Part shown: positions 12,510-25,650 of the stretch, one piece after another
Layout: each line of letters starts with the position of its first letter
Numbering within the stretch: position 1 is the stretch's first letter
Assembly: GCA_015680685.1 (NCBI GenBank)
Contig: MNCI01002312.1
Span: forward strand, 213,305 to 277,304
DNA length: 64,000 nucleotides
Source of the DNA: Gnetum montanum
Lineage: Eukaryota; Streptophyta; Gnetopsida; Gnetales; Gnetaceae
Direction of reading: 5' to 3'
The notes under the pieces: model-generated
What the model saw: only the letters and a program-made list of their open reading frames with translations
What the model was told of the DNA's origin: nothing
Databases searched by the model: none
Made by a program: the position numbers and the translations under genes

Positions 12510-12536
12510 GATGGCCCCCATATATGGGGCCCCATC
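12510..12536. repeat. Near-perfect palindrome upstream of a TATA box
   Basis: A 27-base palindrome centred on CATATATG, with GGCCCC/GGGGCC arms and two mismatched positions. It ends 19 bases before the TATA box of unit F. It could be a cruciform or a protein-binding site; no function is shown. Confidence 0.6.
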
Positions 12537-12554
12537 AATGTAAATCAAATATAG

Positions 12555-12562
12555 TATAAATA
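12555..12562 (+). promoter_or_regulatory. TATA box of unit F
   Basis: 'tataaata' in 'agtataaataggcatgac'. It sits about 150 bp before a splice-donor-like site at 12710 and 450 bp before the ATG at 13004. Confidence 0.45.
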
Positions 12563-12709
12563 GGCATGACTCTACTTTGAGAAATTTACATTTTCTCATA
12601 AATGCAGAAGGAGTTTTTCAACTTTTAAGATCCTAGGACCTTGCAGAGCCCATAACTTATAAAATATTTATTCAAATTACTTCGTTCTTTGACCCTGTAG
12701 CTACCAAAG

Positions 12710-13003
12710 GTAAGCTCTTTTTCATGGGGACCACAAATGTTTCATTTTTGATAGAAAATTTTTTGTAATTTTTTCCAACTCCCACAAAGGTTTAATTAAA
12801 AAATCAATTATTAAACACCAAATTACAAGAGTTAAACCTTTCCAATAAGCTCTAGTGAAATTTATATGATTAATAATTAATAAAATAATTAATTTTCCAT
12901 GGTCAAACCTTAGCCAAAATTTAACTAACTAACAGGAAAAAGTATTCAAAAATTTAAAGTTACACATTATATCTACTAATACATGGATGTGTTATGACTG
13001 TAG
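12710..13003 (+). other. Candidate 5' UTR intron of unit F
   Basis: A donor 'ccaaag|gtaagctc' and an acceptor 'gactgtag' bound an AT-rich 294 bp stretch. The acceptor is immediately followed by ATGGCACCCAAAGGG, the start of the long reading frame. Confidence 0.45.
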
Positions 13004-15785
13004 ATGGCACCCAAAGGGAAGCACATGTAGGAAGCAAAACTTTCCCAACCAAGGGAGAAATAACCTAGAATGGGAAGAGGCTAAGAATATCCCCATGAAG
13101 ATGCACTCATAACCTATGCCACAGGTCCTCTTAGGGAAGAGGTAGAAGTGGAATCTATCAAACAGATTCAAGAACTAGTAGCAGTAGCAATAGAACACAT
13201 CCATCGAGATGATGCATCAATGCAACTAGATCTTGAGGTGACCTTAACAAAGGCTTGCCTAAATTATATTAAATCAAGGGAGGTCTAAAAATCAATCCTC
13301 AAAGAATTAAATTTTAGCCCTTTACTAGAGCATGCACCAAGAGAAGTACAGGACTAGCTGAAGGCCTCTCCCATGTGGCCAATCATCACTTCCACCAAGG
13401 AGTGGTACATGGGTGAAACATTCCTATTCTAGAACAATAGGTAGCCTAGAGAAATGATGAAAATCAAGGACATCTCGGTGACCAACTTATTGTAGGCCAT
13501 TATTGTAGATCTTTTCTTGAAATAGGAACAAATCTTATTGAAATTGCAATGTAGGCAGATCCAAACATTAAGAAAGAATGAATGTGATGGTGTTATGATA
13601 TTGACCGCAAGGAGTTTGGCACACTCACACTAGTAGAGAGGATCCATTATAAGATTGTCACCTTCCACCTCAATCCTTCAGTGAGGCTAAGAAAATTCAC
13701 TACCTTCTCTATCCAAGCATGCACTGCTCTAAGTGAAAGATTCTTGGTCAACATTCCATAGTTGATATTTCTAGAGATGGAGGAGAATTTTAAAGAAAAT
13801 AAACATGGAAGGAAGCACTCCCCTTTCCATGCCTCATTAAGAAATTTTGTTGAAGGGGAGGGATAGTTCATTACACCAATCATGACATTAGGTAAGTTTC
13901 AACCGCTAGCTAGGTGAAAATGATGAAAGATAAGACACCTACAATGACTATCCATGAAGAGGAGCAGTGACCACCACCTCCACTTGTCACTCAAAAAACT
14001 ATGCTAGACATCACTGCAAGCATCCAATAGTTGTGAGAATATAATGAATGGCGGTTGAGTGAACAAGAGCAATGACTAGCCATGAGTCATCTTAATGAGA
14101 TGGCCTAAACAATTAGCCTGATGAAAGATGGTGGATATATTTTCTTGGTCCAAAGAATATATCTTGTAGAATAACAATCACTTCCAAAAATTTCTAGGAA
14201 TGCTACAACCTTCTCAATGCACTTGGAGGAGGATGAGGGGGCAATAGTTTTGGTGATGCAGCACCAAGGGTAGGAAACAATAGTAGAAGTGGTTACTAAT
14301 AGGATTTTCAAAACTCTCAATGCACTTGCGGCATCTAGATCAGACATCATTGCACTTAAAGATGTGCAAATGTTTATAGGGACTATAAGTGGTAAAATAA
14401 GTGTATCACAACATGAGGAGCTGCTAGACCAACTAGTGGTAATTGGGAAACCAGTTCTAGTTTTCTTTGACCTTCTAGACAACATCACTACAACCTAGTT
14501 AGAGCTATTGGTGGAGGGGCAACTTGAAATAGCTAGGGAGAAAAACAAATTCTTGGCTATAGAAGTTGCTAAACTAAGAGCACAAATTTCCAATCTTGAA
14601 TTTCTCAACTCAATACTAACAAGATATCAAGCTATGGAATAGATTCATACCATGCTTAAAGGGGTTGACGATGCAATGGAGATGATGGTGTTCTATAGAT
14701 CCTTGGCAGAAGCCACACAACACGCAATTCAGAAGGCCTTCAATTAGACCTACCAAGATAATGTCTAGTTGATCACAAAAAATCATTGCCTATAGAATGT
14801 GATGCATACAAGAAATAGTCAATTAATTTTATCTATCAATAGTAGGAGTAATTGGATAGAGCAAACATAGAATTGAGAACATTAGTAGTAGAGAATAGGA
14901 ATCTCTCAATGGAGGAGGTGCATGCCTTTCATCAAAAGTCTACAATTGAGGTAGTTGCCTGGAAATTTGAAGCTCTCAAATTTGGGAAAGTCAAAGATCA
15001 TTATAGAGAGTAGTTCAATCTACAAAAGGAAGTAAATGAAAAACATATCCAATTTGTAAAGGTAAATTCAAATGAATCCCTTTTGCAACTCTAGCAAGGT
15101 AGGGAAGTTTGGCAACCCATCATTGATGGGATAGATGCCTAAAATAAGGAAAAAATCTATACGAAGAAGTTGCAAATCGAGAAGATGACGAAGTACATGG
15201 AGCTTTCCAATCTCTGTTATGCAAATCTAGCCATGTTGACTGCTAGATGGTCATGGTCTAAATTAGAAAAGTAGGTGGCTAGCTCGTACTTGCTATATGA
15301 GGCTGAGATCAAGCACCACAAGGACACCGAGGACAAACCTATGCTGGCTAATGATGAACTCAAAGTTTTCAAGGCATACTTCACAGATCAAAAATTAACT
15401 ATTGAGAACCTAGCTAGAAGGATGAATGACTACTAGGAGCTATAGAATGTAGTTAGGGCATTTGACATCAAACACAAACAGTTTGCTACCGAGTTTATCA
15501 ATGTCAAGGAGATGTTCCCCATCATGCCTTGTCCATGGGATGTCCCCATTCTAGCCCACATTGGTGATGCGATGTGTACTGTGAATGATCCCAAAAGTAA
15601 GGAGGAGAAGATGTAGGCATTGCTTGATTCCTTCCACCTTCCATTGGAGGTTGCAGCCGTAGTAAGATAGCTATAGCTACCTTAGCTACCAGACATGCCC
15701 GAAGCTAGTGAAAGTCCTTCAAAGCCTCAAGAGCCAACACCACCTATAACTGTCTAATCTTCACTACTATCTAGATTTGAAAGTT
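13004..15785 (+). pseudogene. Unit F: unknown coiled-coil protein gene, inactivated
   Basis: A long decayed frame starts MAPKGKHM at 13004. Stops are almost all TAG or TAA in Q-like contexts, with a frameshift near 13630. The stretch 13640-13900 reads well in the shifted frame, followed by 14289-14880 and a charged helical region (about 14880-15640) with many K/E/Q residues. The tail is Pro/Ser-rich ('SPSKPQEPTPP'). I do not recognise the family. It ends where the C LTR begins. Its shape (MAPK start, globular part, coiled coil, Pro-rich tail, own TATA box) recalls the antisense genes of A-C. Its position also suits the antisense gene of minus-strand element D. I could not align its residues to the A-C gene. 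Confidence 0.5.
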
Positions 15786-15793
15786 AGAATATT

Positions 15794-17521
15794 TGAAACT
15801 ACATTGTTTTGTTGAAACTACACTCTCCACTATTGGAACTATACTCTAGAGTGTAGTCAACATAGTCTACACAAATAGTCCAGACTTTGAAATTTTTCTA
15901 AGTGTCCTAACTATCCTCTAGAACATAGTCAACATAGTTAGCACTAAAATGGCCAATTTTGCAAGTTTTCCTAAGTGTCAAACCAAAGGATACTAAGCAT
16001 GGTTGGGATGGAAGAAACAGTTTGGAAAAATTTCTAGCTTTTGGTGCTATGCTCTAAAGTGTAGCTAGCATAGTCAACAATGAGGACATCAATTTTTCAA
16101 GTTTTCCTAAGTGTCAAACCAAAGGATACTAAGCATGGTTGGGATGGAAGAAATAGTTTGGCAAAATTTCTAGCTTTTGGCACTATGCTCTAAAGTGTAG
16201 CTAGCATAGTCAACAATGAGGACATCAATTTTGCAAGTTTTTTCCAAGTGTTTGGGCTATACTTTCCCTACTAGGACTATGCTCTAGAGTGTAGTCAATG
16301 TAGTCTGCACTAAACCTCACTTTTTGCAAGATTTTTCTAATTGTTGGACTACACTAGAGTGTAGTCAACGTAGTCAAGTAGAACTACCTCTACAAGCCTC
16401 CAGAACTTAGCACTAGCCTACATGTCAAATCCAACATTCCTTTGACAAGCAAGATTTGAAATTTGTATTCCGTTTGCATACCCCATTTTTCCCTTAATTG
16501 TACCTATGCTTGACACCACTCAAGATAGTGGAAAACATAGTCTTGAAGCGTAATCTCCAAAACTTCACTATTTTGCATTATTTTTAGGTAAATTATGGTC
16601 TATTTTTCACTCATACATGTAGTCTTGGAAGTGTAATCATGGTCTAATAGTCTCATAAGGTCTATTGGAGCACACCAATGAAACACCATTTTGCTTCAAT
16701 AGGAGCATAGTTGGGGTTAGCGTAGTCTTAAATATCCCTCTACCACATGGCACCTAATTTTTAACTCATACTAACTCTAGTCCTATAAATACACTAATGC
16801 TTCATGTTTTAGGGGTTGGAATTTTGGCATTTTGGTTAGCAAATCTCACATTCAATTGAAAAAATTTTAGCATTGGCATCATTAGAACCCTTGCACCCAA
16901 GCACACTTAGCATCTTGATGAATGTTGGGACACCACCTAACACTGCTGTATAGTGACCAACACATCATACACCATTGCATCTTGTAGGACATTATAGTAG
17001 CCAACTTGGTAGGCTTAGATCCCATAATAGATGTCAGTTCTTCATAGCTAGACACCTTAAGATTGTGACTACATTTCCTACTATGCTTGTATGTACACAA
17101 CATACCTCCTAAAAGTTTCTTTGCAATCAACTATGCTTCCCCCATTTGGGGTGGTGGCTTTCTCTCTTACCCATATTTTATGCACTTTTCACATTTTCTC
17201 TTGCATTTTAGCATTCTACCCACATTTTTCATTATTTAGGCACATATTCACACATTTTTACCTTTATTTTTGTGCCTAAAATGGCTACAATGCTCACACC
17301 CATGGTCATCACAAACATCGTAAAACACTACATCCCCCTCCCCCACTCACCCTTGACACTCATTTTATCATAACACTTGTAATTCCTAGTTCAATCAACA
17401 AGACCATTTTGGGCACCCTGCCTCTATTCCCAGTAGCCCTTGTGTGGAAGCAATGTTAAGGCTTCGTGATCATGGACCTCTTGGAGTACCATTCTAGCCT
17501 CTAATGTTTTTGGTCACTACA
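15794..17521 (+). mobile_element. Element C 5' LTR
   Basis: It runs from 'tgaaactacattg' to 'tggtcactaca', about 1.73 kb, followed by a primer binding site at 17528. It has internal direct repeats: the 'aagtgtcaaaccaaaggatactaagcatggttgg' block occurs near 15973 and 16106. A TATA box is at 16784, and the block ending 'gacctcttggagtacc' is shared with the 3' LTR. Compared with the 3' copy it lacks about 60 bases near its start. No convincing target-site duplication was found. Confidence 0.75.
16784..16790 (+). promoter_or_regulatory. LTR TATA box (C 5' LTR)
   Basis: 'tataaat' in 'ctagtcctataaatacactaatgcttcatg', matched in the 3' LTR at 47674. Confidence 0.55.
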
Positions 17522-17527
17522 GTTTTC

Positions 17528-17546
17528 TGGTGCTAGAAGGAGAACC
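17528..17546 (+). promoter_or_regulatory. Primer binding site, element C
   Basis: 'tggtgctagaaggagaacc' begins six bases after the LTR end, homologous to the sites in A and B. Confidence 0.6.
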
Positions 17547-17912
17547 TTCATCATTTCCTTATTCGACCATCCCTTGGTTGTTGCCTTGCTTGCTCTTTGC
17601 ATCCAATGTAGATTTGTCCTTACTATCACTTCCCTTGGAAACTGATCCGATAACACTAGAATTTTTACACTTAGCCAAATTCTAGATTCTCAATAGAGTG
17701 TATTTGGCTCCAATGTAGTGAGCATAGTCAACTTTGAGTGTAGTCCTAGAGTTAGTTATTTTTCAACACATTTACACTTAGTCATTTTTCTCTACATTTT
17801 AGACATAGTCATTTCTCTACATTTTTATACTTAGACATTTTTCTTACACTTTTGTAGTTAAGTCATTTTTCTCCATTTTTCATCAATGACCTTTGTATTT
17901 TTCTCTTGCAGC
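17547..17912 (+). other. Element C leader
   Basis: No gene. It has several 'acacttagtcatttttctc' motifs between 17760 and 17880 (three or four loose repeats of about 35 bp). These are unlike the 164 bp leader repeats of A and B. It ends in 'ttctcttgcag', resembling a splice acceptor, three bases before the gag ATG. Confidence 0.4.
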
Positions 17913-20900
17913 ATGACTCCTAAGCAACCTTCGATCTTTGTTTCAAGCTTGATGGTTGTCCTAACCATTTAGCAAGAGATCCTAATTAACTTTCTTGGGG
18001 ATAGGGGTCTTGTCCTTGCACAAAGGTAATCTTTCAAGTAGTGCAACCTACCTCCCAAGGTCATGTTGCTTAACAATAAGCAATAGAACTTCAGTTGTGC
18101 AAAAATCCAAGTGGATTTGCCCTTATTCTACTAAGAAATTGATACCAAACATAGTTATGAGCTCATGCATCATAATGAGAAGGAATGGTTCCCTTTCAAT
18201 TTTAACTTTATCCCTCTCACAAAATACTACTAGTGGATGCTAAACAACCTCATTTGCAACATGGGCTCTAAGGTAGGGATAAACTACAAGGAGCCCCTGT
18301 AGGAGGAGCTAGATGAGTTTGAGGATCCATTTGAGTGTGATGACTCATTCCATGCTTCATTCTAGTAGATAGCCTTTTCTTTCACTCCCCTAGTGTCTCA
18401 TAGCCTAGTGTCACCACCTAAGTCAATACCTGTGGTGACAAATTACCAAGCATAATAGACATACCAAGATGTTGCTCTACCTTTTAGCTTTTCCTTCAAT
18501 GTGCCCTTCACCATCCCTTTGCAGTCTACGTAGCCTTCATAGCTTGTCCAGCCTATTCGATCGATTCAACCCATTCAGGCCATCTAGCCTTGTGTAGTAG
18601 TAACCATTGTGCCTATGCAACCCTATGTGCAAGTCATGCACATCCCTCCCTCACTGTATGTGACTTAGGCATAGTTCATCCCACCTATCATGTCGACACC
18701 ATTTACAATGACCCATACCACAAACCTATGGTGGGGCCTAGGTAGTGTGCCCATGCCACAACCCATGTAATAGGCATTACATGTGGTCACATAACCTGAA
18801 GTTAGGTCATGGGCCACCCAACAACCATAGTGGGCAACACAACCCATGTAGCCTACCATAACCACACCTATCTTGGATCAAGCATTTTGGCTAATTCAAA
18901 GCCTTACTAAAGAGGTAAAGTGACTAAAGGAAAGATCCTCTAAAATAGTCCATGTAATGAACTTTTACCAAGACAATCTAATTAGTCTTGTAGTTGCACC
19001 ATTGGCACTACCTACTAGGGTCCCACTCCCATAGTTTATCAAATACAATGGTGAAGGAGATCCTAATGCCCATATGGCAACCTTCCAGTTAGAATGCCTC
19101 CTACTATATGTGTTTTCCATGTAATTAATCAACAAGACACTAGATTGGTACCACATGCTCCCCAAGGCCTCCATCACTTCTTTGGAGGAATTGCTTATCC
19201 AATCTGTCACATGATTCAAGTACAACTTAAAGCTTGAGGCAATCCTAGACTAGCCGATGCAAGTCAAGTAGGGCCATTTAGAGCCTACACAAAAATTCAT
19301 TTAGTGATGGGGCGCATCACTTAACAAGATCCATGAGACCATCATAGAAACATAGATACTAGCCATCTTCAAAGGCATAGTGAATGACTTCATCAAGTTG
19401 AAATTGTATTACCTTTTCCTGTAGTCCCTAAGCAAAGCATTTGCTCAAACCAAGAGCATTCAAGATGTAGTGGAGGCCATCAAGGATCTAACCTACATGG
19501 CTTATAAGAACCTACATGCAAAAAAGGAGAAAGACAAGGACAAAGGAAAGCAAGCAACCAAAACCATTGCAATAGTGGCCAATGAGATTAAGCCAACCAA
19601 TGCCAAACCAATGGCCAAGCCATCCAAGGCCCTGGCCAACAACAAGGTGGCTAGCTCTAGCATAGTGACAAACAAGCAACCTACATCGTTAACATGGAAC
19701 TAGCTACCATGAGGCCTAACTTCAAGTCCAAGGATTACTTGAAGTACACACCATTGCCTATTAAGAAATCAAAGCTTTTGAATTAATTACTTCATGATGG
19801 ATGCATCCAGTACAAGCAAATGTTCGAGAATGCTCACAAGTGGCATGACTGATATTGTGAGCTTCTTAAAAATCATTTAGCTACACTACCTAACAAGCCT
19901 GTGGTTCCTAAGCATTTCATATTGGACCAATTTTTCCAATATCACCAAATACAGGGTCACAATACAAACTTTTGCATGGCATTGTAGGATGATATACAAT
20001 GCATGATTGGCAAAGGCGAGTTGGTCCTTTATGCAATCAACCCCATGCACCCCCAAAACCAATCAATGGAGCTTTACAAGGATTCTCTCAATGCAAATGG
20101 TGTAGGATACATCATCCACACTATTAGAATTAGTAACAATTTAGAGCTGATGCACAAACCATTTGTGGTTTGTGCACCCTCTGATGACATTGGAACCTCC
20201 TTGTCCTCAAATAGTTTGAGGACTCCTTTGTTATCCAAGCACCAACTTAGGTGCCAATAACACCCTTTGTGGTCAAGGCCTTACAACATGTTGTAGCTAC
20301 AATAGCCCAAACACCATTTATCATAAGGATGCTACAATGTATGGACTCCCCATGTGTTGGAAGTCTAGTGGTGCGTAATGCTTTGGTCCCTACTTACCCA
20401 AGACCCCATCCTATAGCCAAACACCAATAAGCAATCAAGATGAAAAACTAGAGGCCTAATGAATGCCTCATAGATCAAATGCTTAGGTAGGACCAAGACC
20501 AAAGGGCACTAGGCCTAGCAAAGCCTGTCCCCTTGTCTTCTATCCCAATGGCCCAACCAATAGAAGAGGCCAGCACAACTAACAACCAACAATGGAGCAC
20601 TGAGGCTCCAAAGTAAACAAGGCAAGCAAGGTCCAAATCCCCTTCACATGAGATCTATCTCTTGGGAAACATGGAGGAGATGAAGGCCAAAAAAAAGTAG
20701 CATATGGTAGAAGAGGCCTCCTTGACACACTGGCATAAGTTAAATAGGCCTTAAAACAAAAAAAATACAACATTAAGCTTGTACAACCTAATAATGACTT
20801 ATTCTACCCATCATGAAGTGTTAGTGTGCATGTTGACCTCTATCCCTATTACAGAGGATATCCTAGTGGATGAATAGTCCATCCATGTTGTGATGTTTCC

Positions 20901-21646
20901 TCCTCCCCCACAAGAATTGATTTCAACACCCCTAGCATTTCACAATGAGGTGATCAAGGTGGACTCTAAGAAGGGTCAAGTCATTACCATGCTGATAATG
21001 CAAAATCTACAATGTACACATTGATGATGGGGTAACAACCAATGTCATCTCATACACAATCATTAACAAGATTGCTCTAGCCAATTAAATTAAACCAACA
21101 AAGACAACATGTCTTAAATCCTTCAATGGGTCACTTTTTTTTATAAGGGGAACTATCACGATAGCCTTTGTGGTAAGGGAGCAGTTCCCCACCATTGCTG
21201 AATTCATAGTGGTTGAAAAGATGCCAATTTTCAACTTGATCTTGGGTAGGCCTTGGTTAGCCTAGCTATAGGCCATCTCCTCCCCAATCCATTAGGAAAT
21301 CCACCTTCCATATGAAGGTGAAGAGGTTATCATACATGGTGACAACATAGCACCTCTTACTGTCAACAACACTGACACTAAACATAGGTCAAAGATGGAG
21401 TTCCTTAATGACATGCCTATCATAGAGGACAAAGGTAAAAAATGTGAAGCAAACCAACTTGAAGAGCCAATGGGAGTCCCTGACCCTTCGAAAGATGCTT
21501 TGTGGGTAGAATTTCCCTACAAGATAGTTGACAAAGGTCAAGGCAAGCACTGCATCATACCCTCTGGCCCTATGTGCCACCTAACCCATACTAGATTAGG
21601 AAATAACTATGTAACTAAGGCATTCCCTTGGTCCAATAGACACTAG
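17913..21646 (+). pseudogene. gag-pro polyprotein of element C, inactivated
   Basis: It starts MTPKQPS at 17913. The gag domain lies at about 18870-19450 ('TLDWYHMLPKASITSLEELL'), followed by a Lys-rich linker (19470-19700). The knuckle region (about 19920-19990) reads FFQYHQIQGHNTNFC, with the first Cys replaced by Phe. The protease region (20780-21300) has IDDG at the active-site position. 'PWLA' is decayed and several frameshifts are present. The 3' end (21395-21646) is an open acidic segment ending SNRH. It is clearly homologous to A and B but more diverged. Most stops are TAG at expected Gln codons. No pol follows, so the copy is non-autonomous as well as dead. Confidence 0.8.
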
Positions 21647-21870
21647 ATCCCTGCCTACGCCATGTCTGCACATTTTTCCTATTTGCATTTTATGTTAGCT
21701 TGGTTATCTGCATTTTTAGACTATTTGCTTCTTTATGTGTTTATTTACTCTATTTGTGCATTTAGTAAGTTTACATTTCTTCTTCGTTACTTTTTAGCAG
21801 TTAGTTTACACATGAAAAATTGAAAATACATAAACATCATAAAATGCAAAAGTTACAAAAATACATAGCC

Positions 21871-22175
21871 GTCCATGGCCTTAAACTAGCCATATGTGGT
21901 CTAGAAAGGCCTTAAACTATTATGTGGCCTACCATGACCTAAAACTAGCAATCTCTCTTACATCACATGGGTTGGGATGGCCTTAAACTAATGCATGGTC
22001 CACCATGGCCATTAACTAGCATTGCATAGCCTGCCATGGCCTAAAATTGGTAACACTTTTCCTTTCAAAGCATGGCCCAAATTGATCTTAAACTATCACT
22101 GGGATCCAAAATGACCTAAAAATATCAAAATGTTATCTACACACACATTCCAAAATGGCCTAACACTAGCAATCG
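21871..22175 (+). repeat. Array of 'atggccttaaactagcaat' units, left of the C antisense gene
   Basis: About ten degenerate units of 'gg(c)ccta/ttaaact' with variable spacing lie just after gag-pro, in the same place as 6360-6770 in A and 35250-35432 in B. Confidence 0.7.
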
Positions 22176-22381
22176 CTACAACCTAATCACATCAACTCAC
22201 TACATCATTAATATCAAACACATATTAAATAAATGCAAAAGTCTATTCATCACAATCTATGTAGCAAAATTTTTGTTTCATTTCATAGAAAAATAATAAT
22301 ACATCACATGATCATCTGCATTACATAGCAAGAATACAAAAAATACAAAACACCTAATGATGGGGCTACATTAAGATCTAT

Positions 22382-25300
22382 TTAACCAATGGCACTAGGT
22401 GGGGGTGGAGGCTCCTCTTCTTCCACAATGCTGCTAAGGCCTACAGCATCACCTAGTTCCTATCAACAACAACAACAAAATGAAAAATTGTAAGCAAATG
22501 TATAATATGCAACTAATAGAAAAAAACATAAAAAGCAACATAAATATCTAACCTAAGAGGGTCCCACATCAACCATGTCTAGAGGTATGCTATCAAGGCC
22601 CTCCTCCAAGTGTTAGAGAATTTTGGCCTCTAATAGTCATGTCTAGTCCTCTTGGTCAAAGTCAACACCTGCAAGGGTCTTGTCTTTGTTCACAGTAATC
22701 TGTGTAGGTAGCTACTTAGAAAGGATGGCAAATGAAGCCTCCCCTAAGGGTATGGTAATCTCTAACCACTATGTGACGAGAAAATATGTCAAAGGTCCAA
22801 CTTCCACCAATCACCTCAATGAACAAATTAAGGAAATGGGATTTGATGGACTCTTCTTTTATTTGCTGTAGGTATGCATCTCACTCAAACTTGTAGTGGT
22901 GTTTATGATCCTTTTGCATGTGCCCCCACTTGCACACCTTAGCACTAAAATTTTTCCAATCCTAACCCTTTTAGGCAAGCAGGTTGAACTATAGCCTCTA
23001 CTTAATAATCTCCTGGGTAGCCTCATTCTTGCCCTAGATCATTGTCCAATACTTGGTATAATTAATCTCTATGGTCTACCAGGTACTATCTCTCTATGCC
23101 TGAGCTGATAGGAAATCATATTGGCACTAGGGGTTCTCGATCTTTGTGTTCTAGCTTGCCACTGTCTCTTGAAGCTTGTGCATGCATTTCCATTGGTACT
23201 CATTCAAGCACCTATAGCTCCATAATGTTTTTACACTATAAATCATGCACTTGCTAACTACCTTGTACACATGGCAAGGAACTTGCTCCACTTCAGGAGG
23301 GTATTCAAGGACAACATCCACCTTAGCCACCTATTTTAGATCCCAAAGGAGCTTAGAACCTGTTGGCATGCAACAAGAAAATAAACATTAGCCATAGACT
23401 AAGCATAAAATTAGTAAAGAAATGTAAATAAAATAAAAATACACATACCAAGATCAAGATCTACCTACTATATGTGAGCCACTATATCCTCAATAATGCC
23501 TTCCATGAAGGCAAACATATTTGACATCTTTACCCATGACTCCATGCAATCAATGGGAATGGGTGGTGGACCACTGGCAGGTGCATCTAAGGTTGCATAA
23601 CAACAACACTAAGCAAAAAATAAATAGCTAAGGATGTAAGAGCAAAAGAGCAACAAAAAATGGCAACTTAAAGTGCTTACCAAGAAAGCCTTTAGGTGTG
23701 AGAGTAGGGGGATCTCCCAGCTACACACCATTAAAGAGGCTAGCAAAATCACCCTTGTTAGGGTGTAATAGCCCCTCTACATCAAATTGATGGAAGTTCT
23801 CTATGGCCTCGTGCAGCTCCTCTATGTGTGCCTCGTCCTCCTCAACTTGAGGAGGGGCCATCTCTGCCACTATTATTGCTGATGCTTTGGTAGCCCTCTC
23901 ACCTAACTTACAAACATAGCATGTTAGAATTAGCATAACATAACATGAAAACATAGAAAAATAAACATAGAAAATATAAAACAAATGCATCTACATGTGT
24001 ACTAACCTACAACATCTATCCACAAAGTGGGAATCTTCAGCTATATTTTCTTGATGCTCACCTATCCAATTATAGGGGTAGCCTCCTTTGTTGAGTGTGG
24101 CCTTTTGATCTTTGCCTTGGAAGGCCCCACCATTTGCGCAATATAACAGTTGGCCTTGTTCACATCCCCAATAATTATTAGGGGAAACTCACCCATGTTT
24201 TCATGAGATTAATGTAACCATGACCTTCCTAGATGACCTTTGGTCATAACTAAGTATGACTCATTGATCCCCTGTAGGGGATCTTGCATATGAGTGGTTG
24301 CAAATAGGTACTTGAGACAAGGCTTGAATAGCTACTCACAATCTTACACTACCCAATTCTTACTATCTTGGGCCATTGAAAACTCCATGAACCTTCATAG
24401 ATACACTACAAAGAATGTGAAGTGCATGTGAGACCTCACCTGGAGGTTGTAGCAAAGTCTAGTGATCTCTGCTTATAGTCCAATGGTGATGAAGAAGGCC
24501 CAATTGAACCTCATGCCCTCTTCTAGTACCTTCCTCATCACCTATGCCTACTTGACCCCAAGGATTTTTCCTTGGGAGAGAAACTTTAAAAATTCATGGG
24601 CATGAAAAAGAGGGTAGAGCTCCTAGACCTCAAGCACACACATGTCTCTAATCATGATGGCTCTATGAGATTGGGTGGTTACCAACCACTCCTCAATCTC
24701 TCCTTTATAGTGCACCTCTCTGTTGGCCTTGTTAATGACCAACAAGCCATTAGAGAAAAGGCGAAAGAAGTCAACAAAGAAGGCATCATTGAGGTCCAAG
24801 ACTACCCTCACTTTATGCACATGGGTGATGAAGCAGCAAGTGTTGCTGCTGAAAGAGTCTATAATGGTGACCATGTTGGACACTAGAATGCTTGGGCTAA
24901 GGGCCAAGAAAAGTTCCATCAACCTAGCATGCATGAGCTGACTGATCAATGCCTTTGAGGCCTAATGACACAACCAATGTTATGCCCCCTCCAAATCATT
25001 GTACTTCATGATGAGGGTGGCCTCATTGTAGCCTATGGTGATCACTGTCACCTTTCCTAAAGCAATTATAGCTACAACATAGGCAAATAAATGTTAAAAT
25101 TATGTAAGGGTGAATCAATGAGTTCATTTGAGCAAGCACAAAATCGAAGTACTTAAGTGCTTACATAGAACAAATGGTGTGTGAGATGGAGGTGGTGGGT
25201 AATTAGCTCCTTAAAATTGGACACACCACTAAACCACCCCTCATCAAGCCAACCATAGGTCTTGCACCACTCAAATGACTTCGAGTATTAGGTGGAGTAA

Positions 25301-25650
25301 TTCTTTATATCATCTCCCACCTACTTAGGTATGGACCCCCAAAAGTTTATACTAGAGGAGAACACCCTCTAGATATAAATTTCAATATGTCCTAGTTGGC
25401 CCTAGAAAATAATGTCTTGGTGATAGCACCTACAGCCTCTACTGCTAAGTGTGACCACATAATCACACTAAAGTGCCATAGTGGGAATGCCAGGAACTTG
25501 GATGCCCTTGGCCAAAACCTTACTACTTGACAACCCACCTTCATATTTGATGTAGGCATGTTGGACATAGGCTCGCTCATGCAACAAAGAATGCCAACAA
25601 GCTCCACAATGACTAAGATTGGCTTTAACAACACCTTGCGATCGCATAAA
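22382..25650 (-). pseudogene. Antisense multi-exon gene of element C
   Basis: Exons on the minus strand: an upstream coding part (about 25650-25165, with 'SVIMWSHL' and 'GWLDEGWFSG'), then 25071-24007, 23906-23681, 23586-23459, 23359-22553 and 22459-22382 (stop TAA). Donors are gtaagc, gttagt, gtaagc, gtatgt and gttaga. Acceptors are ttgtag, tgtaag (weak), ccttag, caacag and gatag. Introns are 93-100 bp. Exon lengths 1065, 226, 128 and 807 compare with 1055, 330, 135 and 823 in B. The second exon region carries the conserved 'RLMELFLA' and 'SQGKILGV' blocks, followed by the coiled-coil part and a short tail ending PPPPPSAIG. The 5' end is not resolved. Product unknown; it is not one of the standard retrotransposon proteins. 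Confidence 0.7.

Noticed and set aside
24596-24949. Overlapping plus-strand frames in element C
   Set aside because: They are shadows of the minus-strand antisense gene, whose residues are conserved in A and B.
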